A stretch of 64,000 nt of DNA from JAJFJD01 sp965228975 (GTDB taxonomy: Bacteria; Pseudomonadota; Alphaproteobacteria; UBA8366). The position numbers were made by a program, and so were the translations under genes. Shown here piece after piece: positions 15,883-24,747 of this stretch (the stretch's first letter is position 1; every line of letters begins with the position of its first letter). Location of the stretch: assembly GCA_965228975.1 (NCBI GenBank), contig OZ245851.1:2232001-2296000 (forward strand). The letters run 5' to 3'. The notes beneath the pieces were generated by a model. That model had not been told where the DNA came from. It did not search any database and saw only the letters and a list, made by a program, of their open reading frames with translations.

Positions 15883-16611
15883 GTGACCCATCGAATCGGA
15901 CAAATCCTACTGTCTGGTGGTCTCGACTCGACGACGCTGGCCTGCATCGCACAGCGCGAGTGCGACGACCTAGCGGCACTAAGCCTCGACTACAGCCAAC
16001 GGCACCGCCAGGAACTCGACGCCGCGGCCAAGGTCGCCGTCCATCTAGGGCTCGACCATCAGATCGCAGATGTCCGGTTTTACGGCACCCTGGCCTCCCA
16101 TTCCGCGCTGACAGACGCATCTCGGTTCGATCTGCCGGAGAACCGTGATACGGCGGACATGAGCGACGACATTCCGATCACCTATGTACCGCTGCGCAAT
16201 ACCTTCTTCCTGACGCTGGCCGCGGCGCAGTTGGAAAGCATCGTGCTGCGCCGGATCGAAAACGACGGCGTACCCCCGGAAGAGATCATACCGGTACTCT
16301 ACATCGCGGCGAACGCGCTGGACTACAGCGGCTACCCCGACTGCCGGCCCGATTTCTATGCAGCCGCGGCGGAGACCTTGCGCCTCGGCAGTAAGATCGG
16401 CACCCATTACGCCCTGCCGATCCGGATCGAGACCCCGTTGATCGACAAGACCAAGGCGGACATCGTGCAGCTGGCGGCGGAGCTCGACGCCCCTCTCCAT
16501 CTGACATGGAGCTGCTACAATGCCGGACCGCGCCCATGCGGCGCATGCGACAGTTGCCAATTGCGGCAAAAGGGATTTGCGGAAGCCGGGCTGGACGATC
16601 CGGCACTCTAG
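15883..16611 (+). CDS. queC: 7-cyano-7-deazaguanine synthase QueC
   Basis: QueC converts 7-carboxy-7-deazaguanine to preQ0 with ATP and ammonia, in the pathway to queuosine in tRNA or to deazapurines in DNA. The protein (242 aa) has the PP-loop ATP pyrophosphatase motif SGGLDSTT near its N terminus. The C-terminal zinc site has four cysteines in CYNAGPRPCGACDSC. The start is GTG at 15883. A segment after residue 120 (ENDGVPPEEIIPVLYIAANALD) is slightly longer than in E. coli QueC. No queD, queE or queF gene is in the window, so the pathway must be completed elsewhere or by transport through the neighbouring VUT protein. Confidence 0.93.
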   Translation: MTHRIGQILLSGGLDSTTLACIAQRECDDLAALSLDYSQRHRQELDAAAKVAVHLGLDHQIADVRFYGTLASHSALTDASRFDLPENRDTADMSDDIPITYVPLRNTFFLTLAAAQLESIVLRRIENDGVPPEEIIPVLYIAANALDYSGYPDCRPDFYAAAAETLRLGSKIGTHYALPIRIETPLIDKTKADIVQLAAELDAPLHLTWSCYNAGPRPCGACDSCQLRQKGFAEAGLDDPAL

Positions 16612-16630
16612 CTCAGGGAGGGAACAAATC

Positions 16631-17467
16631 ATGCAGCTTGGCGTCTTCATCTTCTCGACGGATTACGCGATCGACATCTCCGAACTCGCGGTGGAACTCG
16701 AGGACCGCGGCTTCGGCTCGCTATTCGTGCCCGAGCACACACACATCCCGACAAGCCGCAAGACGCCGTTCCGGGGCGACCAAGAACTGCCCAAGGAATA
16801 CAAGCACACCTACGATCCCTTCGTGTCGCTGTCCTTCGCCGCCGCGGCGACCAAGACATTGCAGATCGGCACCGGCATCTGCCTCGTGCCGCAACGCGAT
16901 CCGATCGTGACCGCGAAATGCGTGGCCAGCCTCGACCGGCTCTCCGGCGGCCGCTTCATCTTCGGAATCGGCGGCGGCTGGAACGTGGACGAGATGGAGA
17001 ACCATGGCGCGCAGTACAAGACCCGCTTCAAGCTGCTGCGCGAACGGGTGCTGGCGATGAAGGCGCTCTGGAGCGACGAAGAAGCCGAATTCCATGGCGA
17101 TATGGTCGACTTCGACCCGGTCTGGTCGTATCCGAAACCGGTACAGACGCCGCATCCGCCGGTGATCCTCGGCGGCGAGACCGACTACACGTTGAACCGG
17201 GTGGTCGAGTTCTGCGACGGCTGGTTCCCCCGCGCCGGAAATAGCTTCGATCCGGCGGAAACCATGACACGACTGCGGAATGCCGCCGACGCAGCGGGGC
17301 GGGACATGTCGACTCTGTCGGTCACCGTCTTCCGCGCGGCCGCCGACAAGGCGGCCCTCGAAGGGTATGCGGAGGCGGGAATCGCGCGCGGGCTGCTGGC
17401 GTTGCCGTCCGCCGGACGGGACGAGGTTCTGCGGCAACTCGACGTCTACGCGCCACTCCTGTCCTGA
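16631..17467 (+). CDS. LLM-class (luciferase-like) flavin-dependent oxidoreductase
   Basis: This TIM-barrel oxidoreductase (278 aa) belongs to the bacterial luciferase-like family that uses FMN or F420. Diagnostic segments are GSLFVPEHTHIP near residue 30, GTGICLVPQRDPI, SLDRLSGGRFIFGIGGGWN and the KPVQTPHPPVILGG region. The ATG at 16631 is preceded by GGGAGGGAAC, a strong ribosome binding site. Flavin monooxygenases of this class attack diverse compounds including alkanesulfonates, but nothing here identifies the substrate. It follows queC by 19 bp and is followed 67 bp later by a gamma-glutamyltransferase. Confidence 0.85.
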   Translation: MQLGVFIFSTDYAIDISELAVELEDRGFGSLFVPEHTHIPTSRKTPFRGDQELPKEYKHTYDPFVSLSFAAAATKTLQIGTGICLVPQRDPIVTAKCVASLDRLSGGRFIFGIGGGWNVDEMENHGAQYKTRFKLLRERVLAMKALWSDEEAEFHGDMVDFDPVWSYPKPVQTPHPPVILGGETDYTLNRVVEFCDGWFPRAGNSFDPAETMTRLRNAADAAGRDMSTLSVTVFRAAADKAALEGYAEAGIARGLLALPSAGRDEVLRQLDVYAPLLS

Positions 17468-17534
17468 CGCTCCGGACCCGACGCTAAAACATCAAGGCCT
17501 TGCCCCTGCCGCCGATTCGCGGAACACTCTCCCT

Positions 17535-19124
17535 ATGAGCACATCATCCCTTCCGAATACGCAATTCTTCCAAAATTGGAACATCCGCAAGCCCGTCGCT
17601 TCGGGAGACGCGGGCGTGGTGTCCTGCCAACATCGCGCCGCCGCCGAAGTGGGCGCCGAGGTACTGCGCGCCGGCGGCAATGCCGTCGACGCCGCCATCG
17701 CCACATCCTTCGCGATCTCCGTGGTCGAGCCATGGATGAGTGGCATGGGCGGCGGCGGCTATATGCAACTCGGCCTCGCCGCCGAGAGCAAGTTCCGCTG
17801 CTTCGCCATGGGCATGGTCGCGCCGCGCGGTCTCCGGGTCGAAGACTACCCGCTGGACGAGCAAGGCGGCAGCAGTGGCGACCTGTTCGAATGGCCCAAC
17901 GTTCTCGATAACCGCAATATTGTCGGCTATCACTCCATCGCCGTTCCGGGACAGGTCGCAGGATTGGGCTTGGCCTGGGAACGCTACGGCACGATGCCAT
18001 GGAAGGAGCTATTGCAGCCGGCCATCGCCCTGGCGAAACAGGGATTGCCGGTCACCTGGTACATGTCGCTCCGGACGCTGGGCGCTGCCAAGGACCTCTC
18101 GAAATTCCTCGCCAGCCGAGAGGTCTACCTGCCTGATGGTTTCCCGCCCATGGCGGAACAGGGCAAACCCATCGCGTACCGCCCGCTGGGCCATTTGGCG
18201 GACACGATAGAACGGCTCGCCGACGCCGGTGCCGCCGATTTCTATACCGGCGACGTCGCCAACCAACTCGTGCGCGACGCCCGTGCCGGCGGCAGCGCCA
18301 TATCGCACGAGGATCTGGCAAGCTACGAAGCGACGGAGCTCACCCCGCTCGAGGCCGAATTCGGGCCGGGCACACTGCATGCCGCGCCGGGCCTTACCGC
18401 GGGCCCGACCATGCTGCGCGTGATCGAACTCTGCGAGGCCAAGACACCGGGCGACGGCGTACCGGATGCCGAGATCTATAGCGCCTGGGCACAAGCCTTC
18501 GCCGAGGCCTATGAAGAGCGCTTCCGCACAATGGGCGATGTGGACGATAGCAAGGACCCTGCCAGCACCACGAATTTCACCATCGCCGACAAGGACGGCA
18601 ATATGGTGTGCATGACTCAGACATTGTTGTCCGTGTTCGGCAGCAAGGTCGTGTTCCCCGGCACCGGGATCTTGATGAACAACGGCATCATGTGGTTCGA
18701 CCCGCGACCCGGCGGCCCCAATTCGCTGGCACCGGGCAAGAAGCCGTTGTGCAACATGTGCCCGGTCATCGTCTCGCGCGACGGCAAGCCCTGGTTCGCC
18801 ATCGGCGCATCGGGCGGCCGGCGGATCATGCCGGCGGTGTATCAAGTGGCGTCAATGTTGGCGGAGCGCGGCATGTCGCTCGACGACGCGGCTCACCAGC
18901 CGCGGATCGACGTCAGCGGCGAAGGCCGGTGCACCGTCGATCCCGAATTGGATGCGTCCGTATTCCAGGCGATCGAGAAGCATATGCCGGTGATCCCCGG
19001 CGAGCATGCCATCTTCCCGCATCATTACGCCTGCCCGAATGTGGCGTTGCGAGATCCGGAAAGCGGCGCGTTCAGCGGCGTCACCCATGTCATGACGCCA
19101 CCTTCCGGCGCGGTTGCGGTCTAG
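17535..19124 (+). CDS. Gamma-glutamyltransferase family protein (1)
   Basis: This Ntn-hydrolase (529 aa) is related to gamma-glutamyltransferase, which hydrolyses or transfers gamma-glutamyl groups. An early HRAAAEVGAEVLRAGGNAVDAA segment matches the family. The self-cleavage and catalytic Thr lies in PASTTNFTIADKDGNMV, followed by the small-subunit glycine region GASGGRRIMPAV. There is no clear signal peptide, so it is probably cytoplasmic, unlike E. coli Ggt. Members of this branch can act on amides other than glutathione. It is convergent with the Ldh-family gene and ends 9 bp before it. A second member lies at 46833-48443. Confidence 0.85.
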   Translation: MSTSSLPNTQFFQNWNIRKPVASGDAGVVSCQHRAAAEVGAEVLRAGGNAVDAAIATSFAISVVEPWMSGMGGGGYMQLGLAAESKFRCFAMGMVAPRGLRVEDYPLDEQGGSSGDLFEWPNVLDNRNIVGYHSIAVPGQVAGLGLAWERYGTMPWKELLQPAIALAKQGLPVTWYMSLRTLGAAKDLSKFLASREVYLPDGFPPMAEQGKPIAYRPLGHLADTIERLADAGAADFYTGDVANQLVRDARAGGSAISHEDLASYEATELTPLEAEFGPGTLHAAPGLTAGPTMLRVIELCEAKTPGDGVPDAEIYSAWAQAFAEAYEERFRTMGDVDDSKDPASTTNFTIADKDGNMVCMTQTLLSVFGSKVVFPGTGILMNNGIMWFDPRPGGPNSLAPGKKPLCNMCPVIVSRDGKPWFAIGASGGRRIMPAVYQVASMLAERGMSLDDAAHQPRIDVSGEGRCTVDPELDASVFQAIEKHMPVIPGEHAIFPHHYACPNVALRDPESGAFSGVTHVMTPPSGAVAV

Positions 19125-19133
19125 CGGAACCTC

Positions 19134-20192
19134 TTAGGAAACCGGCACGACACCCGACAGCGAGCCGTCGGCAAGGCCGCGTAAGCGGTCATACTCGTCC
19201 TGCGTCATCGGAACGCCCTCGGCCACATTTCTGGCGAAACGCTCCGCCGCCGCCTCGCCCGGCAGCCGCCCCGGCTTGGCCGGATCGACCGGCGGCTGCG
19301 CATGAATCCACGCGGCGAAGTCGATGATGTTCTGCTGAAAGGCGTCTCGTCCCACCGTGGCCGCCGGGTCGATCAACAGGAAGAATTGCGAGACGTTGGA
19401 GGGCTGGTCGGGTTGTTTGAATTGATGCCGGATGCCCGGCCCGATCCCACCGCCGCCGAGCACGGCGGAGAGGATGTCTATCGCCGTCGCCAATCCGTAT
19501 CCCTTGTGGCCGCCGATCGGCAGCACGAATCCGTCCAGCGCCTCACCGGCATCGGTCGTCGGCAGGCCGTCCTTGGTCAAGGCGACCCCTTCGGCGATCG
19601 GCTCGCCCTTGTCCCGCGCCGCGCGCAGCTTGCCCCGGGACGCGATGCTCAGCGCCATATCGAGAATGAAATGCCGGCCATCGGGCCCCGGTGCGGCGTA
19701 GCCGATCGGATTGTTGCCGATCGCGGGCGTCTTGCCACCCGGCGCGGCGATCGTCGGCGTGCCGTTGCTTCCGGAATGACACACAAGTCCCGCTTCGGCC
19801 GCTTGCCAGCCATAGCTGGCGTTTCCCCCGAAATGGTTGCTGTTGATGCAGCTTACATAGGCAATCCCATTTTCCTTCGCCCGCCGGATGCCCTCCTCCA
19901 GCCCGCGCGACGCGACCACCGTCCCGAGACCGCCGTCGCCCTCCACCACGGCGACCGCCGGCCGGTGCGACGTGACCCGAATATCGGGCGTAGGATTGAT
20001 CCCGCCGATCTCGATACGGCCGATGTAGTTGCTGAGCCGCCGCAGCCCATGGGTCGGGATGCCCAGCAGATCGCAGAGGATGAATTGTTCAGCCGCCCGC
20101 GCCGCGTCCTCGGCCGGCACGCCATGCCGCCGATAGGCCGCGATGCACAGCGCCCGCGCCTCCTCGACGTCGACACGCACTTGACCGTCCAT
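19134..20192 (-). CDS. Ldh/malate dehydrogenase type-2 family oxidoreductase (ComC-like)
   Basis: The protein (352 aa) is a type-2 malate/L-lactate dehydrogenase family member, NAD(P)-dependent and unrelated to Rossmann lactate dehydrogenases. Family features include GIPTHGLRRLSNYI near residue 55, NSNHFGGNASYGW with the catalytic His, and the NNPIGYAAPG and GHKGYGLA segments. The family includes malate, ureidoglycolate and (R)-sulfolactate dehydrogenase (ComC). It lies 3 bp downstream of a ComA-like gene, so oxidation or reduction of sulfolactate/sulfopyruvate is a good hypothesis but is not proven by sequence. Confidence 0.82.
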   Translation of the reverse strand: MDGQVRVDVEEARALCIAAYRRHGVPAEDAARAAEQFILCDLLGIPTHGLRRLSNYIGRIEIGGINPTPDIRVTSHRPAVAVVEGDGGLGTVVASRGLEEGIRRAKENGIAYVSCINSNHFGGNASYGWQAAEAGLVCHSGSNGTPTIAAPGGKTPAIGNNPIGYAAPGPDGRHFILDMALSIASRGKLRAARDKGEPIAEGVALTKDGLPTTDAGEALDGFVLPIGGHKGYGLATAIDILSAVLGGGGIGPGIRHQFKQPDQPSNVSQFFLLIDPAATVGRDAFQQNIIDFAAWIHAQPPVDPAKPGRLPGEAAAERFARNVAEGVPMTQDEYDRLRGLADGSLSGVVPVS

Positions 20193-20195
20193 GCG

Positions 20196-21023
20196 TCAGC
20201 CGCCCGGTTTCTGTTTGAGCGCATCCTGCAGATAGGAATAGTGGACCTGCCGCCCGATGCCGCGGCGAAAAGCCTCGAGGCGCAAGACCTGTTCCGGCGT
20301 CACATTGCACAGGCTGACATCGGCACCGAACTCCTGGATCAACTGAACATGCTGGTCCGGAAAGCGGAATGGGTCCGGCTCGATCACGATATGCGGGTAC
20401 CAGCGCTGTTTCGGCAGGGCCTGGTAGTCTTCCGGCGACTGGTCGGCCAGCATGTCGAGTTCGCTCTGTTCGACGATGACATGGTCGCAGCCGAGTTCCA
20501 TCATTTCCTCGACCACCGATCCCATATAGTCGAGAGTGATCGGCTCGGTCGGCTCCTTACGCCCGAACTCGTAAATCACCTCGAAACCTGCCTTCTGGAA
20601 GCGGTCGATCTCGCGGCGGCGCTCGTCCGGCAACAATTCCAGATAGTTCTCGGAAATCTCCAGCGACGTCGCGTTGATATGCTTCAGGTGGGTGATCAGT
20701 TCATCGACCGCATTCTGGTGGAAGGCGGTTTCGAACAGGATGCCGCCGCAGAACGGCTTCACGTCGTAGTCGCGATAGAGCGCGGTGATCTTCTTGATCA
20801 GCTCGGACGGATACATCAATCCGTTGACCGCGAAAATCTTGGCGTAGTCGATGAATTCGCAGCCATATTCCAAGAGGTCCCGCAACCCGCTCGGCCCGGT
20901 CCAGCCGAAATCCGTCGGCCCCATGTCGATCATCGCGGTCAGCCCGGTTTTCCGCGGCTTGCCCGGCCGCGACGGGGCCGCCAGCCGCTCGTAATGGGGA
21001 ATGCTGCGATCGGTGATTTTCAT
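20196..21023 (-). CDS. ComA-family protein (phosphosulfolactate synthase-like)
   Basis: This is a TIM-barrel protein (275 aa) of the phosphosulfolactate synthase family. ComA adds sulfite to phosphoenolpyruvate to give phosphosulfolactate, the first step of coenzyme M synthesis in methanogens and a source of sulfolactate in some bacteria. Visible family segments are MIDMGPTDFGWTG, FIDYAKIFAVNGLMY, CGGILFETAFHQN, and a GCDHVIVEQSE strand late in the barrel. The start at 21023 (MKITDRSI) is supported by GAGAGGG upstream. Together with the adjacent Ldh/ComC-like gene and xsc 7 kb away it suggests sulfonate chemistry. Some family members have unrelated roles, so the exact reaction is open. Confidence 0.75.
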   Translation of the reverse strand: MKITDRSIPHYERLAAPSRPGKPRKTGLTAMIDMGPTDFGWTGPSGLRDLLEYGCEFIDYAKIFAVNGLMYPSELIKKITALYRDYDVKPFCGGILFETAFHQNAVDELITHLKHINATSLEISENYLELLPDERRREIDRFQKAGFEVIYEFGRKEPTEPITLDYMGSVVEEMMELGCDHVIVEQSELDMLADQSPEDYQALPKQRWYPHIVIEPDPFRFPDQHVQLIQEFGADVSLCNVTPEQVLRLEAFRRGIGRQVHYSYLQDALKQKPGG

Positions 21024-21282
21024 ACCGCCCTCTCTCGATGTCGTTGAAGGGTGTGACCCGTGGGACGTCAGGACCGCGCATCGCGGCACGGGTCGAGTAT
21101 ACCCGACACGGTCACCGACTCCGAATGCACCCGCACACTCGTCCGCAGACCTGCCGCAGACGCCGATACTGGCGCCAACGCGGAACGCTAACTACTATCC
21201 ATGTAGCGCGGAGTCTTCGCGCACGATATCGTTGTGGACCGGGCCGCGTGCGGCCTCAACCGATTGCGAGGAAAGTCAGGGA

Positions 21283-22593
21283 ATGAAGGACGGAATCAAG
21301 ATCTACGCGCCGTTCGTCCTTTTGGTTATCGCCGGTTTCGCAGTCGCCGCTTATTTCATCAGGCCCGCCCCACCGTCCAGTATTCGCATGGCGACCGGCG
21401 CACCCGGCGGGGCTTACGCCGCATTCGGCGAGCAATTCAAAGCGGCGTTGGCCGTCGACGGCGTTGACGTCGAACTGGTCAAAACGTCCGGATCATTGGA
21501 CAACCTGGGCCTCCTCGCCGGCGGCGAAAACACCGTCGATGTCGCCTTCATTCAAGGCGGGATCGGCGATAAGGAGGAACATCCCGATCTCGTCTCGCTG
21601 GCAAGCCTGTATCCCGAACCTCTTTGGCTGCTGGTCCGGGCCGAGAAACATCCGGCCCCGGCGAGCGGTCTCGCCGGCCTTCGCATAGCCATCGGCGCCA
21701 AAGGGAGTGGCACCGCCGTACTCGTCGAGACCCTGCTTTCGCTGTCTTATCGCGAGGATGCCGTGCAACGGCGTCACATCGGCGGTGCGGCCGCCGCGAA
21801 AGCCTTGGTGGCGGGCGATATCGACGCCGCGTTTTTCGTCGGCGGCAAGACGCAGGTCATTCAGGACCTGATGACCACACCCGGCATCGACGTCATGCCC
21901 TTCCCCCGCACCGAGACCTTTCCGCGCTTGTATCATTTTCTGTCGGTGGAAACGCTGCCCGAGGGCATCATCGACCTCAAGGAGAATATCCCCCCTCGGT
22001 CGGTTCCGCTGTTGGCTACGACAGCAAATTTGGTCGCGCATGAGGAATTGCACCCGGCGATCATCTCGCTCTTGCTGCGGGCCGCAGACGAGATTCACAG
22101 CCGTGGCGGCCTATTCTCGGCGCCGGGCGAATTCCCGTCGATGCGATACGTCGATTTTCCCATCAGCGACGACGCAGCCCGATACTTCGAGAAGGGTCCC
22201 GGTTTCCTTCAGCAATATCTGCCGTTTTGGGCCGCGAATCTCGTGCAGCGTTTGATCGTGCTCCTGATTCCGATCTTTACCTTGCTGCTGCCGCTCGTGA
22301 GATTCGCACCGCCATTGCTTCGTTGGCGGATACGCCGTCGGATTTACCGGTGGTACGACGACGTACGCGAGACCGAAACCGCCGCGCGGGCGGGTAAAAC
22401 CGCCGATGACCGTAATCATGTGTTGAAAGATCTGGATCGGCTGCAGGCGGAGGTCGGCGCTATCGACGTTCCGCTGGGTTATGCGGATCAGCTGTTTCAA
22501 CTCCGCCTGCACATTCAGTTCGTGCGCCAATTGGTCACGAAGGGCGAAGTAACCGAGCAAGCGGCTTCGGACTCTTCAACATCTCCCAAATAG
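21283..22593 (+). CDS. TAXI-family TRAP solute-binding protein with C-terminal membrane and coiled-coil extension
   Basis: The protein (436 aa) has an N-terminal membrane anchor, then a TAXI-type periplasmic binding domain (residues about 35-330) with IRMATGAPGGAYAAFGEQF and VAFIQGGIGD as signature segments. After it comes a strong hydrophobic helix around LVQRLIVLLIPIFTLLLPL and a basic, helical C-terminal tail with QAEVGAIDVPLGYADQL. TAXI proteins normally deliver ligands to a fused TRAP permease; none is encoded nearby. This anchored version with a cytoplasmic tail may sense a ligand rather than transport it. The ATG at 21283 is preceded by GAGGAAAGTCAGG. It is divergent from the ComA-like gene. 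Confidence 0.8.
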   Translation: MKDGIKIYAPFVLLVIAGFAVAAYFIRPAPPSSIRMATGAPGGAYAAFGEQFKAALAVDGVDVELVKTSGSLDNLGLLAGGENTVDVAFIQGGIGDKEEHPDLVSLASLYPEPLWLLVRAEKHPAPASGLAGLRIAIGAKGSGTAVLVETLLSLSYREDAVQRRHIGGAAAAKALVAGDIDAAFFVGGKTQVIQDLMTTPGIDVMPFPRTETFPRLYHFLSVETLPEGIIDLKENIPPRSVPLLATTANLVAHEELHPAIISLLLRAADEIHSRGGLFSAPGEFPSMRYVDFPISDDAARYFEKGPGFLQQYLPFWAANLVQRLIVLLIPIFTLLLPLVRFAPPLLRWRIRRRIYRWYDDVRETETAARAGKTADDRNHVLKDLDRLQAEVGAIDVPLGYADQLFQLRLHIQFVRQLVTKGEVTEQAASDSSTSPK

Positions 22594-22638
22594 GAACGTT
22601 TGAACCAACGCACACCGGTAATCGCGAATGGCCAAAGC

Positions 22639-23712
22639 TCACCCGTCGATGCCGAGGAGCCGGGCCGCCGTGCCGCCGAGAATTGCGATCCGATCGTCAT
22701 CGGTCAGGTCGGGCGTATTCAAGACCAGATCGACTTCCGTGCTCGTCCAGCCGAACGGGTAGTCGGTTCCCACCATGATCCGGTCCGGCCCCGTTTCGGC
22801 GATGAGATGGCGCAGGGCTTCGGGCGTGAACACGATGGTATCGAAAAAGAGCTGTCCGTCCTTCAGATAGGCCGTGGGCGCCTTCTTGGGCAATGGCCCC
22901 ACACGATCCGGAAAGGTGCGGCAAACCGCGTCGGACCGGTTGGCGTAGGACGGCAGGTACCCCCCACCGTGCGCAGCACAGATCTTGAGGCCCGGAAAGC
23001 GGTCCAGCGTTCCCTCGAAGATCAGATGCGACAGCGCGATAGTCGTCTCCAGCGGGTTGCCGATCGTGTTCGTCAGCAGGCCGCTGCCCGAAAGCCGCCC
23101 GCTCGGATGAAGTTCCTGCGTCCCCTGCGGGTGCATGAAGACCAAGAGATCGAGTTCCTCGCACACCGCCCAGATGGGATGAAACCTCGGATCGGCGAGT
23201 TCCTCTCCCTCGACGGAACAGCCGACGCTCACGCCGCGAAACCCGTACGTTTTGACGGCATGCCTGACTTGTTCGACCGCGAGGTCCGGATGCTGTAGGG
23301 CGACGGTGGCGAAGGCCACGAACCGGTCGGGCGTGGCGGCGCATATCTCAGCCAGGGCGGCGTTCTGTATCTCAATCAACTCGGCAGCTGCGTCCCGCTC
23401 GGCATGGTACCAATACGGATTGATGCTGAGCGCCGCGACGTCGATACCCTGCTCGTCCATCGCCGCGATTCGCGTGGTCGTGTCGGCCATCAACAGCTCG
23501 TCGTTCCCGTGCCGGTGGCCGAGGATCGCGAGCGCTTCAGGCACAACGCAATGCGCATGCACGTCGACTGTCCTGACCCGCGTGCCATTGACGACCACTT
23601 CGCGGCGGTGACCGTGGCTGTGCGGCGCGGAACCGGCCGACTGTCCCCGTTCGGTTGGGGCACGGCCCAGCCCACACTCCACAAAGCCAATTCCTCTCGG
23701 ACCTCTACTCAT
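22639..23712 (-). CDS. Amidohydrolase of the ACMSD/2,3-DHB decarboxylase type
   Basis: This is a TIM-barrel metal-dependent hydrolase/decarboxylase (357 aa). The HxH metal motif is in VDVHAHCVVPE, a conserved His in VFMHPQGTQE, another in ICAAHGGGYLPSYANR, and the catalytic Asp in VGTDYPFGW, all typical of aminocarboxymuconate-semialdehyde decarboxylase relatives. The likely reaction is non-oxidative decarboxylation of an aromatic or unsaturated carboxylate, or C-C bond hydrolysis. The ATG at 23712 is preceded by GGAGGG nine bases upstream; a TTG at 23718 is less likely. It begins a run of catabolic genes on the minus strand. Confidence 0.85.
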   Translation of the reverse strand: MSRGPRGIGFVECGLGRAPTERGQSAGSAPHSHGHRREVVVNGTRVRTVDVHAHCVVPEALAILGHRHGNDELLMADTTTRIAAMDEQGIDVAALSINPYWYHAERDAAAELIEIQNAALAEICAATPDRFVAFATVALQHPDLAVEQVRHAVKTYGFRGVSVGCSVEGEELADPRFHPIWAVCEELDLLVFMHPQGTQELHPSGRLSGSGLLTNTIGNPLETTIALSHLIFEGTLDRFPGLKICAAHGGGYLPSYANRSDAVCRTFPDRVGPLPKKAPTAYLKDGQLFFDTIVFTPEALRHLIAETGPDRIMVGTDYPFGWTSTEVDLVLNTPDLTDDDRIAILGGTAARLLGIDG

Positions 23713-23859
23713 TTGCAATTTCCCTCCACCGCCCCTTCATGAAGCGCATCATTCCGGCGTATCGGTAGTTGTACGCCCCATCATTTTATCGTTTGGCGGG
23801 CATGCACGCGAATATCCGAGCACGGCTAAAGGTGGAAACCAAACATTCCGGTATGACTT

Positions 23860-24615
23860 CTAATTCTGCCGCCCTGCGCAATGCGTCTGGATGAAGGTAC
23901 GCACTCGGTTGATCGTGCGCTCCTTTAGCTCGGGCGGCTCCTTCCAAGGAAAGACCGTGATCTCGGCATTCGGCGCGAGCGATGCGACGTCGATCGACGA
24001 TTGGAGCGGATGGGCCGGAATGTCGTCCGGCAGGACCAAAATCGGCGTCTGGCAGTTGCGGATGACGTCGCGCGACACGCTGTAGAGAAAGTCAGGGTTC
24101 ACGCGATAGAGGTTGTGCAGATACTTGTCGATTGCGTCCTGGTCCAAGTCGGGCCGGCCGTCCAGCAGCTCTGGGGCCCAAATTTCCTGGCCGGAACGGT
24201 ACATGACGTCGGGATCTTCCGGCCAGTGCCCCACCGTCTGGCAAAAGACCGCGGCGGCAATCCGTTCGGGCGCGCGTTCGATCAGCTTTCCCGCGAAACA
24301 GCCGCCGATACAGTAGCCCATATAGGCGAAGTCGCGGATGCCCAGGTGATCCATCAGCCCGAGTTGATCGTCGGCGAAACCGCCCCACGGATCGTCGATG
24401 GCGAGCGGCCCCGTACTCCCGCCGCCATTGGCGTTGCGCTGGTCCATCGTGATACAGCGGAAATCGTCCTTGAAGGCGTCCATCGCGTTGATGACCGCGG
24501 TTGGCCAGTTGCTCATGCGAGAGTTGAGGCCACCGCCCGGGGTCACCAGCAGCGGAAATCCGCTACCGACCTCCTCGTAAGAGATACGGACGTCGCCTTT
24601 CTCGTAAACCGGCAT
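23860..24615 (-). CDS. Alpha/beta-fold hydrolase
   Basis: This cytoplasmic hydrolase (251 aa) has the alpha/beta fold. LVTPGGGLNSRMSNW is the oxyanion region. AYMGYCIGGCFAGKL is the nucleophile elbow and has Cys where Ser is usual (GYCIGG), as in dienelactone hydrolases. The acidic residue and histidine are less clear. Dienelactone-hydrolase-like enzymes open lactone rings in aromatic catabolism. The start at 24615 is set by AAGGAGA seven bases before it. It lies between the amidohydrolase and the LeuD-like gene and probably belongs to the same catabolic set. Confidence 0.75.
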   Translation of the reverse strand: MPVYEKGDVRISYEEVGSGFPLLVTPGGGLNSRMSNWPTAVINAMDAFKDDFRCITMDQRNANGGGSTGPLAIDDPWGGFADDQLGLMDHLGIRDFAYMGYCIGGCFAGKLIERAPERIAAAVFCQTVGHWPEDPDVMYRSGQEIWAPELLDGRPDLDQDAIDKYLHNLYRVNPDFLYSVSRDVIRNCQTPILVLPDDIPAHPLQSSIDVASLAPNAEITVFPWKEPPELKERTINRVRTFIQTHCAGRQN

Positions 24616-24747
24616 GGTTGTCTCCTTCTTGCATATCGATTGTTGCGAGGGCACCGAACGCGATCGGTTGCGGCCAGCCCCCAGGGGGCGGTCTCATGAA
24701 TCCGGTGATGATTACGGCGAAAAAACCGAAATAGAGCGGCGCATCAT

